Positions 10,739-22,843 of a DNA stretch of 64,000 bases are shown one piece after another. The translations under genes were made by a program, and so were the position numbers. The stretch spans positions 62,001 to 126,000 of the forward strand of contig CANTFL010000553.1 of assembly GCA_947650285.1 (NCBI GenBank). Reading direction: 5' to 3'. This DNA comes from Hyaloperonospora brassicae (Eukaryota > Oomycota > Peronosporomycetes > Peronosporales > Peronosporaceae). A model generated the notes under the pieces. It did no database searches, was not told the DNA's origin, and worked only from the letters and a program-made list of their open reading frames with translations. The number at the start of each line of letters is the position of its first letter. Position 1 is the first letter of the stretch.

Positions 10739-12688
10739 TGTGGTAAAGTCACGGATCAAATGATGGGACGTGGATCGGTGACCACCCATTTGGGGTGTCA
10801 CTCACTGGTGAAAAATAAGCTAAGGGACCTAGCGATCGAATAAGGATATGGAAAGCGATCTCAACGGGGATCGGAGATCCGATCCAACTGTCGCCAGAAC
10901 GATAAATATGAAACGACCGGGGACAGAGCGATCTGGGCCAAGAAGACAAATAGAATGATTTTTATAAAGCGACCTGGGGCGAGGAAGTGGGAAGAAGTCA
11001 TACAGTTTGCCTGAATGTTTGTCAAGGAGAAGGATACGTATAGCGCGATCTGGGACGAGGAAGTGGTACAAAGTCATACAATTTACCAGAATGTTGGTCA
11101 AGGAGAAGGATACGTATAGCAACGGTCGTGGATATTGTGGCCAAGTCATTCTGGAAATATGCATCTGGTACCAGGTGATGCGATGCGATATGACTCTGGG
11201 ACGAAGGTGTAACATCCTGCAGATCGGTAATACTCATTATTGATCTCACAATGGAAGTACTGATTTAGGTTAATTAAAACCCGATCTGGAATTGTGGATA
11301 CTCGTGACGGTCCAGGGAGCTATATGAAGAGTATCGTGGACCAAAAAAACCCTGAAGGGTGATATTAGAGCACGTACAATGAACAGAAGAACATCTACTG
11401 CTGGATTGTACCGTGTCGATCTCAACGATCTCGAATTTGGGCACCAGATCGGTCATGTTCCCTGTTGATTATATATATATCGCTGATGAGACTTTAGGAT
11501 CATGATGAATATGTTTGTTGAAGGTCCATCAGTGATGTCGCAAAATTCTAGACCGAAAGAGCCAATGGAAGCCGGTAGAATTGACGTCGCACAATGGATT
11601 TAGGCACATTTGGCACTTAAGTACTATTTCGGAACTTTTGGTACCAAAAATGGGAATTTGGTATTGTATTTGGAATTTGGTTCTCATTTGGTGTTTAGTA
11701 ACAATATCGAGGATATTGGCGCTATCTTTAGAGTAAGGGTCATGAATTTTCGACACGTGTGTAAGGGGCGGCCAAGCTGAAAGTTGATATTAGTTTGGAG
11801 AGTGACCTACAGTTTGGAATAGGCTTGGAGATAGGTTGGCTAGTAAGTTGGCTGGTTCATAAAACAGACTTGAACTCTACTTCTTCTGCTTACGACGCGC
11901 GCTCCCTCCCTCTCATCCAGGCAAGGTTTCTTTATCTTCCCCGACGATTTGAGTCACGCGTGTTGTTAGGATATTAAAGACAGATCTTGGATTGTTTGCC
12001 AAGAGCGAGAAGAGTGATTTCGGGAAGTTTGGCCCGGATCGATCAAGTACTCACACTCAACTCAACTGATAGGGTAGCAGCGAAAAGAAAAAGGATTTTG
12101 GTTACAAGATCACGGCTCAAGTGGTCAAAAGATTTACACAAGGAGAATAAGACAAGACCGAGCGAGATCGAAGAGATCCACAAGGCAGGTCGACCCGTTT
12201 CATTTTGGCGAAACAGGACACCTATCTGCCCCCATTGCGCACTTCCTGCAAAATCGGCCGATCTCAAGACCAGATCGGACAGATTTCACGGAAAGATCGA
12301 CGCAAGACAATTATTTGCTGAGTGAAGAATTCCACACAGCGAAGACGCCGATCCCGAAGACAGATCGAGATCGGAGTGATTCAATATAGAGATCGCGACA
12401 TCGCCAAATAGTGACTGCCGCGACTCAAGATCATGATCGTAGAACCCCTATTCGTGGTGTGAAGATTTCCGCACCGGAAGCGAACGCTCAACCCAATCTC
12501 TCAGCGAGATCGACTCTCCCAAGGCCGTGACGAAGAGCTCAAACCAGCCCAACCGACGGGTACACAAGGTGAGCACAAGGCTATACAACAAGACACGGAT
12601 CGGAGTACCCCCTCCGTGAGTCGGCAAGTCTGGGCAAGCGGAAGATCGAACCTAACACAAGCAATTTTGTGAGATCGACTTCACCACA
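10739..12688. mobile_element. LTR-like insertion (solo LTR) with 4-bp duplication
   Basis: The segment begins TGTGGTAAAGTC and ends GACTTCACCACA, inverted complements with one mismatch and with the TG...CA ends of an LTR. It is flanked on both sides by ACAC (10735-10738 and 12689-12692), a 4-bp target duplication. It is rich in GATCGG-type words unlike either flank and has no recognisable pol. It splits the antisense coding remnant. At 1950 bp it is long for a solo LTR; a small non-autonomous LTR element is the alternative. Confidence 0.6.
10969..11120. repeat. 76-bp tandem duplication inside LTR-like insertion
   Basis: Two units start at 10969 and 11045 and share GAGGAAGTGG, AAGTCATACA and GTCAAGGAGAAGGATACGTA with few differences. 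A partial third unit precedes them near 10926. LTR promoter and enhancer regions often carry such duplications. Confidence 0.8.
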
Positions 12689-12692
12689 ACAC

Positions 12693-13141
12693 CCTATAAT
12701 ACGTGTTTTCGTCCTTGTAATCCAGTTTCCCCTGTATTCGCTCTAGTTGGTACGTCTGAAAGCGAAGTGGATTCACTAATCGCTAAGGATGTCGATACAG
12801 ACAAAGATTCTCCTCCGGTCGTCGATCTCTCTACTCCTAAGCCCGACTTGTCGAGATGGTATGCAGTTTTTTTGTCGACACTTCGTACTGTGTCTCTACG
12901 CCGTATCCTGGTAATTCTACCTCGTCCATCGCTGACATTTAGTCGCCTCTGTTTTGGCTTCGTTTCATGATTTCTTTACTCAATTTAAATTTGTCTCCAT
13001 GCATCAAAAAAAGTTGACGCAGAAACTTCACTTTTCTTTCTTCCCGCTAGTTTTACAGAATGAGAGTAAGCGTGGTCCTGGTGTTTTTACCGTTGGTCTG
13101 CGACTTGCACCATTTGCAGACGATTCTCCCTTTTTTCCGTC
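12693..13141 (+). pseudogene. Antisense coding remnant beyond the insertion
   Basis: Directly after the target duplication a plus frame reads VGTSESEVDSLIAKDVDTD, acidic and Ser/Pro-rich, for about 65 codons (12767-12970), followed by a frame at 12954-13157. Composition matches the coding remnant to the left of the insertion, so the two were probably one gene. No family is recognised. Confidence 0.35.
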
Positions 13142-14185
13142 TCAAGTAGTTAGATAATAAACCTCCACATGACAAGTTGGTAAATGGCTCTTACGTGGGT
13201 TCATCGTATCCCACCCATGTGAATAAACAATTCCTCTGGCATAGTCAGTGGTCGTCGACCTTAACGTGTCATCGTCGAATATGGTGTGACCTCGTGTCGG
13301 CCAATAGGCGCGTAGGGTATCCATTAATATCTTCTGACAGTAGTTCTTTGTCAAGGTAAAGTTGATCAGTCTCACTATGTCCATGCACCAATTTCGTTGT
13401 TGGACGTGCCCCTTGTCTTGTCCCCTTTTTCTAGAGCGATACGTGGACAACTGTGCCCAATCAATATATACTTCTATCTGGCAACTCCTGTTCAAACGCG
13501 AATTTTTCAATATGTTTCTTAACCCTAACAGGGACATGCCACCTAAGTGCTAGCTCTTTTTTAAGCCCAGAATTTACCGATTTTATATATAGCAACACCT
13601 GGTTTCCTTCATTCATTGCAGCATTGGACGTCCTCCGTGTCGGCGGGTTTTTATCTTTGTTGTCAATCGTTCAAATAGTTTGATCCCCTGGCGCCTCATC
13701 ATCCTGCTCAGTATCCCATCACATGTTCGTTAACTCTGTTCGTCGCTCAGCTTGACTTAGTAGCTCGTTATGCTTACGCGCTCATCTTGCCTAAACTCTC
13801 ATTTGGTACTCCTTTGCAAGTCGAAGTGCCACTTCTCTCTGCCAATCGGCCTCGCGACGCCACCGGACTGGATTCGTCGAGTCTTATCATCCTATTGTTT
13901 CTTTGCTTGGCGATTCGCATTTACTCTTACATTTCCTTCCATGTCGAGTGGGCGTCCCACCCGTGTATCAAATAGAACAGTGTCTGTTTTTTCGTTGCGT
14001 CTCTTGGGTTGTTTATGGCGTGAATTAATTTACCGCACTGTCATCCCAATCTGCTTGTAGTGATCTTCAACCTACACTCGCACCATCTGTATCATTTTCT
14101 TCGCACTTCGTTCTTGCTGCCCGTTTACTTGTGGACGATAACTGAGAGTGGCTCTTGACTTGGCTTGCATTATTTCAGCAAACAA
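13142..14185. other. Unassigned interior of gypsy element
   Basis: The longest frame is a 131-codon minus-strand ORF (13142-13537). It would fall downstream of the integrase in the leftward gypsy, but it shows no motif I can name. Plus-strand frames at 13453-14060 are short. This may hold the end of pol and the convergence point with the antisense gene. Confidence 0.3.
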
Positions 14186-14413
14186 TTAAAATACCTTGCT
14201 CATAAACATGGGATCTCTGTCGTGACGAATGAGACCAGGAGCTTCTAAATGACGCAACATTATCGATTCAAACGCTTTGGCTACCTCCAATGACGATGTA
14301 TCGTTCATAGCCTTAGCTATCACAAATCCAGTGTAGTGATCTTTAAACAATAACAGCGCCAAATTACCTCGTCGAGTCTTTGGGAGTAGAATGACGAAGT
14401 CCATTGACGCCAC
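14186..14413 (-). pseudogene. Integrase core, gypsy copy 1
   Basis: A 75-codon frame carries the first two acidic residues of the DDE triad in typical settings: MASMDFVILLPKTRRGN (Asp in SMDF) and LIRHDRDPMFMSKVF (Asp in HDRDP). The segment between them (TGFVIAKAM, LEVAKAFES) matches the rve core of oomycete gypsy elements. The Glu-containing part that should follow is not found in frame, so the domain is cut after about half its length. Confidence 0.85.
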
Positions 14414-14889
14414 CTAAAATGGTCGCTAGGACACTTTATACCCTGGCAGATACCCCTTGAGTACCGGCTTTTCTTGCTCGTACTGCAATTTTCGAAAGTC
14501 TGTACGTGCCGTACGACATTTGCATACAACTTGATATAGTATAAATAATTCTTGACTTTGTGGTATATCCATACAATTCCTTAGTGACCGCTTTCTATCG
14601 AGTCATGGTAATTTAACAGGATTTGGTTGACTAGTGTTGTTAAGATTTCAAGTCGAAATTTGGTGTCGTTCTCTTGTGCCTCTCGGAATTTTCGGCGTCA
14701 TTCCACGTAATAGACAACCCACCCTGGCTCAACACGAATTGATCAGCGATATTCCCAGCCTCGCGACATTGATGATGTGTCAATTTGTCGAATTCTTCTC
14801 GCAGATGCGTCTTCATATCTGCCCGTTTCGTCTCGTCATCTTAAGCGGTCAATCACCGTTCTCTTCGCTCATTTTGGAAGGTTGTTAGA

Positions 14890-17264
14890 TCCATATCCTC
14901 TGCATTTGATGATGCTTGAGTACAGGGTTTTGATAGGGTCACTGCGGTTCGAAACCTATTCTTTGATTCTTGATTTCGTCCGACTCCTCATTTCTCTCTG
15001 TCGGCCGTTCGTTGATTAACTGGTCTGCAAATCGCACTCAATGTATTGCACGTCGTGTAGTCGCTGACACCGCTATCATAACTTTGCTAAATATAGCCGG
15101 TTGGTTGTCTCCGACCAAATTTTATCGTATCCGATTCAATTGCCGTAGCTCCTCATAGCGCTTCCGCCTAAGAGCATATTCTCAATCTTGGTCTACAGTG
15201 CTTTCGTGGTCAAAACGTCGGCGGACGTATTGAAACAGCGGACAACGGATAAGTATCGTACGGAATTATATATCGTTACTAACTCTTTATGATGTGCCTA
15301 ATTCACTTGCCGTGAGCTGTTTTTGCACGCGATCACTCCCATTGCTTGCTGGATCCCTAGCCTCGAGTGCCCCACTATGAATAAATCAGCAACGTGGTCA
15401 TCTAATGATGCTTGAGCGCTTTGGTTCATGACGGCGTATTCCGCCAAATTTGTTGTAGTCAACGGAAGGTGATCGTTCGTAGCCATTACGACCGACTACT
15501 TAGGAAGTATCCACTATATACACGTACAACTTCCAAATCCGCCATAATTTTGCCATTTGTGATATACAATCGAAAGACATAATCAACCGTTGAATTCTTA
15601 CGCTAACAGTGCATATAAAATCTTAGGGCCGAGGCGTAATACTATCCCATGAGTGGGGCTTGGGGCAATGTGAGCCAGCGATTAATCAAGTCCGACTGTC
15701 GGCGTGATAAACGCTTGGAGTAGCTGCAGAAAATTAACATCGCTCTCGCTGACTCTTTTGATTTTTAAAAATTAAGGTGAAGACAGTACGGCGAAGCTGA
15801 CTGCTTGACCATATAACGAATTCGATGATAAGACCCACACTGATGTCGAGTACGTTGGGTAGACATGGTTTGCTTTTCCAACAAGCAGTGTATGTTCAAC
15901 CTTGATCAGTTGCAATAATAATTGTACCTCGCGTTCTGTTGGGTTTTGATTCTTCTCATTTTCCTTGAACACTTAGTCGCAAACTCGCACTGGGTGCAGT
16001 TTGTGGTCGTAGAGCTGCATTAAGGTACTACTCAGTGCCTAATTGTTTGCCAAGGTCATTAAGTCAACATTCAACATCTACTTAAAATGACGGATGGACG
16101 CTTTGAAATTCGATTATTTAAACAGCTCAAACGTTTTACGAGCTGTCACCCGAGCTGGTGACCCCAGGAATTCTTCCTCCCTTAATGGTAGATTACTGCC
16201 TCATAGATAGCGATGCTCTTAATAAATCGGCTGTAGTACTTGAGAGCTCCCAAGAATGCATGAATGAATTTATTCTAAGTTAAAAATGGGAGCTTAGAAA
16301 TATCTGCCAAGTTCTCTAGATAAGCTGCGATTTCCGACGCGTTTATTTTATGGGAGAGTAAGCAACTCGCGGTTGAACAAAGATGATCTCAGTAAAACTC
16401 ACGCTTATTCTACACTCTGTTAATCGTTCTAACAATTAAGTGAGTTTTGCTACGCAGTTCTCTAGACTTCTTCCACCGAAACAAGTATCATTAACAAACG
16501 ATCGATGCTTGAAAACCGGGCCAAGTGTCGATTCGTCGGTTTCACCTGTTAAGAACATATCGTTAATGGGGTCGTTGACTATTCGTTGTTTTGCATCAGG
16601 GTCCGTGTTGATGTAGCAATCCGCTTCAAACTTAGTGACGGGGTGAGTGTGTGTTGGACGCAGGCGGGCGTCTCTGACGAGAACATCGATTGTCTATATG
16701 TTGCTTCTTTCTACACATTTCGCACCTTCTATAAAAACTTACTACAGCCTTCTTCAAGTTGAACTTAGATCCACAAGGCGTTGTCAATTAATTGCTGATG
16801 GATCATCGGAGCGTTCTTTGATCCAAACGGTATCGTTAACCATGCAAAATGCTCCAAAAAGCACACAAAATATGAATTGTGTCTCGCTCTCTCATTCATC
16901 ATTATCTACCAGAACCCACTAGCAGCGTCAAGAGAGCAAACTCATTAATATTCTTCCAGTCCCAAACCAGATCTTCGACGAGAGGCATTGCATGTTACAT
17001 GGCTACCCTCACAGCATTGAAATCCTTGAAGTCAATACACAAACGCATGTCCACGTTATTCTTCTTTGAAACAATTACATTTAATGAGTCCACGGACTCT
17101 GTGAGAACAGAATGAGGCCTGCCAGCAACAACTCCTGAAGTAATTAGTAGTTTCTTGTAAGGTGTCGAAGGAGTACACGTCGAGCCCGTCGTTGAATAGG
17201 ATCGTGTTCGTTTACGTCGATATCGCACACTACTCCATACGCTGGAGGTGGTAACGCATTCCAC
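14890..17264 (-). pseudogene. Reverse transcriptase and RNase H, gypsy copy 1
   Basis: The N-terminal RT block (17264-16995) reads ITSGVVAGRPHS, then VIVSKKNNVDMRLCIDFKDF, the usual start of the fingers domain. Near 16.5 kb the catalytic palm box reads SFVNDTCFGG, where Asn replaces the second Asp of the F/Y-V-D-D box, followed by ECRISVSF. Near 16.25 kb the connection motif reads FLGALKYYSRFI in one of several frames, the standard RT-RH junction. RNase H itself is only traceable as fragments. The Asp-to-Asn change and several stops make it inactive. Confidence 0.8.
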
Positions 17265-17379
17265 CTCGATATCATGATCTGTTTATCTTTCTACAATACA
17301 GCAATAAACCTGGCTTGTTGTTTATCATCATTAGACGATGATACAATATTATCTTAGCCATAGTCCACATTTTTTAAGT

Positions 17380-18222
17380 TCAGTTCAGTGAGGACCGGCA
17401 TAAAGGCAAGCTCGCGGACGCATCCGCCATGGTGTCTTCGCTGGGTTTATGCTCAAAAGTAGGTCCTTCCAACGACGCAATTGATGAGCCCTCATCACGT
17501 CGTTTAAATTTCGACTCTTCTAGGGCACACAAGAACTGTTTGTCGAGTTCGTCGAAGTAGTTGCTCTCACTTTTCCGTGACGATATATTTAATCCAGAAG
17601 GCTCACCAATTCGACCTTGTATTGTACCTTGCTCTCCATACATATTATTTGACCAGTGGAGGAGCTCCTTGAGCAATAGAGTGTCCTCGTCTTACTCCGT
17701 GCACGCTTTCGTGGCCTCCGCCGAGTGGCTTGATGTGTTGCTGATGCCTTGGGTGTCATTCTTGACATGCGTGGCATGTTTCGGATAGAAATTAGCAAGC
17801 TGATTATCACACGTATTCAGTTCACTCTTCGTCAGCTCCGTGGGCACACCTTGAGCTTAGCGTCCTGTTACACTGCCTTTACTCTTTAAGCTACGCTCGT
17901 CTTTTCTGATCGGACATTGTGCACTCATAGTCGCTTATTCTCGACGAAGTATGGCCCGCAGTAATGTGTAAATAGGTCGTTCTACAGCCGGTGTTTGTCG
18001 AGAGAACCATTTCTCATACAAAGCTTTCTCTTTTCGTAGCAATTCTTTGTCTAAGACATGTTCGTATGTCAGTACTTGCCAATCTCTGTAATTTGAAGAA
18101 TGCACGCGTACATATCCCATATTGCGTGGAAGCGTGTTGGGTGGTATCAACACGACTATTGGTAAATATTTCGGGCAGGTCGTTACCCGTGGTGCAACAT
18201 TTGTCAATCTGACCGTCTTCAC
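17380..18222 (-). pseudogene. PR-RT linker of gypsy copy 1
   Basis: Three minus-strand frames (17935-18222, 17589-17810, 17380-17676) lie between the protease and RT. The first has VTTCPKYLPIVV, NMGYVRVHSSNYRDW and KALYEKWFSRQTPAVERPIY, which reads as genuine protein; the last is acidic and Ser-rich. Position and length suit the linker of gypsy pol. No catalytic motif is expected or seen. Confidence 0.55.
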
Positions 18223-18671
18223 TTTTTCTCTCCTGTTGTATATGACAGTAGGTAGTAGTGTGGGTAATCGACGAACCCACAGTTCGTGCGTGGGTCCAGG
18301 TGGTTATTGAAGCTGCAGCTAGGACCCTTCAGATAATCTTTGATCGACGCTCATTCTGTCTCTAAGTCCTTCTGTGCCCTTTCTTCCATACTCCTATCAT
18401 TGACCTCTTTCGCATACTTAAGTTGTTGTACAATCAATTTATCGGTTAAAGTAGCCGTTAAATGGAGAGATCTAGATAGACCTTAGCCGATTCATATAAT
18501 CTGTACCGAGGATCAGATTCACCCTCTCGTGATTAAGAATGATCCATACTTCGAATTAATAGACCACCTTCTACCCAAGGGTTGTCTTGACTGTAACTGA
18601 TTACGTCGTTTCCACCATTGACTTTTATATACCTTGTACGTCGATCTGCTTGTCCGTGCTCATGTGACCCT

Positions 18672-18905
18672 TTAGCTAAATTTTCGTGAGAACGACTCAC
18701 TAATTGCGTAGATGTTAGCTCCAATGTCAAGCAGTGTCTTAGTCCGTTCATCATTCACTGCTCCCCATACAAAATCTCTCATTTCTACTTTTCGATCGAA
18801 CTTCCTGTACGACCACCATCCTAGTCGCTCTAATTGTAACAACTTTAGTGACTTCATTAATTCCATTAGTCGCCCAGACGCGGGAGATTCGTCCATACAA
18901 GCCAT
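18672..18905 (-). pseudogene. Retropepsin, gypsy copy 1, active site changed
   Basis: A 77-codon frame holds the aspartic protease active-site region as KTLLDIGANIYAISESFSRK. In working retropepsins the site is D-T/S-G-A; here Thr is Ile, a one-base change (ACT to ATT type) that should abolish activity. Upstream, RDFVWGAVNDERT matches the strand before the active site. It lies between the gag zinc knuckle (19.3 kb) and the RT, as expected. Confidence 0.85.
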
Positions 18906-19185
18906 CTCTCTTTCTCCTTCAACCTGTTCGTCTGTAATAGACGACTCCGGTCAATCCTCCATTCCGTTTCCCCTTCCAATACACTTTTTCGTCGGGCCTT
19001 CTTGTGTCTCCAACAAAAGCTCACACGTAGTTCGCGTCGACTGCTGCTTCCACTGACGGTGAAAGCCCGTCGGTTCTCGACCCACTCGAAGTCAGCGAGC
19101 CTTCTACTAAAAATGGCCTGGCGAATATATGTGCTGGACTTCTTGAAAAACACTTTTTCGATAATCGATGACTTGACAAACTGTG

Positions 19186-19491
19186 TCAGCCTTTCGAACT
19201 CCGTGGACAATTCACACCGCCTGCGTCATGCAGTTGTTTGCAGAACTTGCAACGGCGTCTGCAAAATTGAGCGTCGTGGCCTGCTGCACCACACACACCA
19301 CAGAGACCCCATGATCGGCGTTCTCTCGAGTGGCCCTGTCCGTAATGATGGCTTAATTGATCACGCCGATCGGATCGTCCACCATTATCAGCTGGTACGA
19401 ACGCCCAACTCCTAAAGTTGAAAACCGATCTTACTGGCTCGCCGCGTTCTGCGAGTAACGTCACCCCAATCAGCTCTCTGCCCACTTCCAT
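19186..19491 (-). pseudogene. Gag zinc-knuckle region, gypsy copy 1
   Basis: A 101-codon frame contains CGVCGAAGHDAQFCRRRC and then KFCKQLHDAG, a cysteine/histidine cluster of nucleocapsid type. The first four ligands (C-x2-C-x4-H-x4-C) fit a CCHC knuckle, which binds RNA during packaging. It precedes the protease by about 280 bp. The Arg-rich stretch before it (RSDRRDQLSHHYGQGHSRER) also fits nucleocapsid. Confidence 0.85.
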
Positions 19492-20784
19492 ATAGTTGGT
19501 ATCAACGTCCGATTCGTAGTCGTTTTCGTATTCGTAGTCGCTAGCTTAATCTTGCGACTCGTACTGATCGCCGTGTTCAAAGTCTTAGTTCCTCAACAGC
19601 AGCCCGTAAATCGTCCGTAGTCGCCGACGCGAGAGTGATACGGCGGCTGTTGTCGTGCTCGTATCGCAATTTCCGTACTTCGCGCCGAGATTGTCTATCT
19701 CTGCGACAATTCGTTGTTCGTCACGTCTCCCGGTGATCTATTTAAAATCATCAAGTATTTCGCGGTGAAAAAATGGAAAACGTCGATCCTGCTATCACTA
19801 TAGCTCTCTTATCGACGAGAACTGTCATTTCGACTGTCTTTGCGGCGATTGTATCGGGGCTCGTATGTGTGAAGACCGTGCAGTCGACCGTTCCTCATTC
19901 GATTTCGCTGCTTCTTGCGCTTCGTCCCTAGCAGTCGATTACAAATGATCTACTCCACTCTATGTATATCTTCTAGTCGTTGCGGGTAGATGAAATCCAT
20001 CAAGTCATCGTCTTTACAGGTAAAAGAAGTGCTACATATGATCTTCAAATTGAGCTCCACACTTCTGGTATTCAATTTGCGCTGCTCGTGCATAATCATT
20101 CAGGCGAAGTAGGAAGTCGCACACATGTCTGGATTCCTGACATTTCGCTAATTTTTACCTGGACCTTATCAGTTAATTGTGCTGTGAACAGTAGTACTCC
20201 AAAAACGCCTTGCTGAGCTACTTCTATGTCCGTTGCATTTTCCTCGACAATTGTCGGAATCTATTTTATCATCTCCCTCCAGACTAAACGAGAATAGTTC
20301 ACACCAGTCGTTCTGGGGTTTGACCCTTTCTTTTATCGCATAAGGGAACGTTTTAATTCACTAGAGAGCCTCGTCAGACCGGTATCTTCTTCCATCAGAT
20401 TTAACATTCTTATCCAGCGGGGCGTGCGTCCGTATCGCGAGTAATTGTTTTCGTTCCCTCAAGGATCCTGGCAACGACCATTGCAGTTGTTCGTCATAGT
20501 ACTTTCACATTGATGTCGAGTTAAATCCTCATCGTCATCATCGTCGTTGTCATAGAGTCCTTGTCCATTTTCTCCTCTCATTGGTGAGTCCTTCCTTCTC
20601 GTCCAAGGAAATGACTTTGGTGTCTCCATATCGACGTCCTCCATGTAAGGTGATCTCTCTTCTCGAGAAAATACTTCCTTTGTCGTCTCATCCTACTCAC
20701 CCCTGCGATCATTCATCCCCACTTGAGTCACACTAGCCCTTGCTTTCGGCTCGTAACGCGATGGTATCGGCGCCTTCTCTTCCA
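19492..20784 (-). pseudogene. Middle part of gag, gypsy copy 1
   Basis: Mostly degenerate. A 61-codon minus frame at 20459-20644 (MEDVDMETPKSFPWTRRKDS, then an Asp run DNDDDDDEDL) reads as a charged hinge of gag. Other frames are shorter. Nothing on the plus strand is convincing. Confidence 0.5.
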
Positions 20785-21469
20785 TCAGGAAGACGTCCCC
20801 GTATATCTGTTGCATCGTCTGGTTAAAGTATAAGATAGCATAATTCCAAACTTGTCCCTGAGCTTGTCTCTCCTACCCTTCATCTCTTTGTACACCACCC
20901 GTGGCTTAAAGATTTCATCAGCTAGCTTGGGATCTTGCGTTGCTTTGCACTTGTATCCCATCGCGCTCAAGAGGTACCCCGATAGTACTCTCATGCTTAT
21001 AACGGTACAGGTCATGTTCAGCATGGTGCTGGGGTTCGATCATTTTGCTTGGGTATACCGTTATATGTTGAATTGCTTGATCCACTTGCTCTTCTTCATT
21101 TCTTTAGCCATACGATAAAGGATCAATTTCGCCTGGGGGTAGAGATTCCTTTTAGGGCACTGAGGATGGTCGATAGAAGCTTACCTACACCCATTCTCAG
21201 TTTATCTCCATCGCCATTTCCTTTCATAGCTTGCACGAAGTCTCTCACCGCCTTCATGTATTCACCTTCATAGCCTGTATGTAATTCACATGTCCCGTGT
21301 GTAGCACACCCTTTTCTTCTAATTCCCTAAGTACTACATCCACTTTGTGCCCGTCTCTTTCATCTTGTTCTTTCTTCCCATAGCCATCTCCTTCGAACAC
21401 GTCGATATCAGATTCTCGTTTTACTTCCACCGTCACCTCGGCATAGTTCATCATCGACTGGTTTGACAT
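20785..21469 (-). pseudogene. N-terminal gag, gypsy copy 1
   Basis: The frame starting at 21469 (MSNQSMMNYAEVTVEVKRES, 71 codons, acidic/basic and rich in Asp, Glu and Lys) begins only about 140 bp after the LTR block, which suits the gag start. After a break, a second frame (21024-20785) continues with MGYKCKATQDPKLADEIFKP and YKEMKGRRDKLRDKFGIML. The family of this gag is not one I can name beyond gypsy. Confidence 0.6.
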
Positions 21470-21589
21470 AGCGCGTGACGATCTTTCAGCAGTCGCTAAG
21501 ATCCCGCCTCTTGCTAGGTTCTAATGGGTGACCATATTGCTCGTAGTTAGTTGCTTGGTACCTGCTAAACAATTGCACTCATTGAATTT

Positions 21590-21607
21590 ATGGGTCGCGG
21601 CACAAGT
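21590..21607 (-). other. Primer-binding-site-like sequence
   Basis: Reading leftward from the LTR end (...CCACA), the next bases are A-C-TTGTGCCGCGACCC. This resembles a tRNA 3'-end complement of the form TGGTGCCGCGACCC with one or two changes. Its place directly after the 5' LTR is right for a PBS. The matching tRNA was not identified. Confidence 0.4.
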
Positions 21608-22358
21608 TGTGGTACAGTAGTTAGCGAAATTTGTCTACTTACAGTCTTAACGTAAAACATAACAATCGACGAGTTATGTGGGCTGAAAGGGGCTGGTACG
21701 CTTGGATAAATCCCTACGCGTTAGGCCCCTTCGGGTCAGTTGTGGCTTTCGCCGAACTGATTCCTTCCAACCCATCTTCCAGAATCCTGCCTGAGCTCAG
21801 CATCTTCTAAACCTCTCTCTTCCTGTGACTTCACACCTACGGGTGAAAGACGACTCAGTACGCACTTTTACAGGTCATCGGGCGAAGTGTACGTCCGACT
21901 AGAAGAATCACGGTGCCCTCTTCTGAGGCCTACCGGCTCGTAACTTAGATAAGTCTTTGGAAAACGGGTCCATATCTTAAGTCTCTCGGGCTCGTCGTTG
22001 ACGAGACCCACTACGGTCGTTTTACTGAGGTTTAACGGCTCGTCGACGACGATACTCCTTCTTTCGCTAGTAGCGAGCGCTGCCCGACCCGGGCCTTCCG
22101 TAACTATTGGCGCTACTAGTCGATACCTCTACAAGTTATGCCTCTCGAGGCTCGACGGCAGGTAAATCTATCCCACACAGGGACTATTCTTAAGTGTACG
22201 CGTGTCTTGGACTTCAAATTCTGCACTGTATTGGTGTATCTCGTCTCCTATCTCTAAACCGTTGAGTGGTCCTCTATTCTTCTACTTTTCCGTGTACGTA
22301 AACTAATTGTAATTAATCTTCGTCGATCTTCTCGCACTGTAAATTACGCTCTATCTTT
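21608..22358 (-). repeat. LTR block of large gypsy element (right copy, 5')
   Basis: It starts TGTGGTACAG at 21608 and aligns with 6009-6745. The first ~550 bp are about 95% alike by eye, then similarity falls. It lies 140 bp upstream of the gag start of the leftward element, so it is its 5' LTR. The outer boundary toward 22.7 kb is not clear. Confidence 0.65.
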
Positions 22359-22448
22359 GATGACCTCAAAATCGACGACCTCTGATTCGATGAACTCTTG
22401 TTCGATGACCTCGAGTGCGACGACCTCTTATTCGACAACCTCGACTTG
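22359..22448 (+). repeat. 15-bp minisatellite, second copy
   Basis: Six units of 15 bp start at 22359, 22374, 22389, 22404, 22419 and 22434, with consensus GAYGACCTCNNNTTC. In one plus frame they read D-D-L-x-I/F (pentapeptide-like, one stop), in another an open T-T-S-x-S repeat. Position relative to the LTR block matches the array at 6745-6960. Confidence 0.8.
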
Positions 22449-22768
22449 ACGACTTCAAATTCTCCGGCCACCGATTTATCAGCGATGTAAGTAGAAAGGA
22501 AGTTTTCCACTGAATCCCCACATCACATTGGACATATGGCGCTTTGACGTAGGTACAACGGCCCACATCGAACACATACATCAATATCCGAGCACTCAAT
22601 TGTGCTACAGTACAAGGATGTACGCTCTACGTGCTAGGAACTTACGCAAGGATGCTCGAATCGTAGATATAATGTTTTTCTGTCGATTTTTATCGTGTCA
22701 ACGAGTTACGTGGCACAACTAAATCAATAACGGTGACAAAAGATTAGCAGTCTACAAAAATTAAATGA
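22449..22768. other. Unassigned, probably outer LTR part
   Basis: A 64-codon plus frame (22528-22722) has no recognisable features. The stretch lies between the minisatellite and the TA-flanked transposon. Confidence 0.3.
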
Positions 22769-22770
22769 TA

Positions 22771-22836
22771 GGGAATTGCTAAATTCACACCCCTTTTCCT
22801 TAGATTCACACCCTTCCTTCAAAATCTTATATATAA
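22771..22836 (+). repeat. Left terminal inverted repeat
   Basis: Contains two copies of the word ATTCACACCC (near 22782 and 22804), separated by about 20 bp, then CTTCAAAATCTTATATATAA. It pairs with 24875-24941. Confidence 0.9.
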
Positions 22837-22843
22837 GGTAAAG

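Larger units (their letters stand above)
14186..21469 (-). mobile_element. Large Ty3/gypsy retroelement, gag-pol part, decayed
   Basis: Reading leftward, this interval holds gag (21469 to about 19190), a protease at 18.7 kb, reverse transcriptase and RNase H (about 17.2 to 14.9 kb) and integrase (14.4-14.2 kb), the PR-RT-RH-IN order that defines Ty3/gypsy. Related LTR blocks lie at 21608 on its 5' side and 6009 on its 3' side, so the full element would be about 16 kb, or about 14.5 kb without the 1.95-kb insertion. Every domain has stops or frame changes and key residues are lost, so the copy is dead. Confidence 0.8.
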
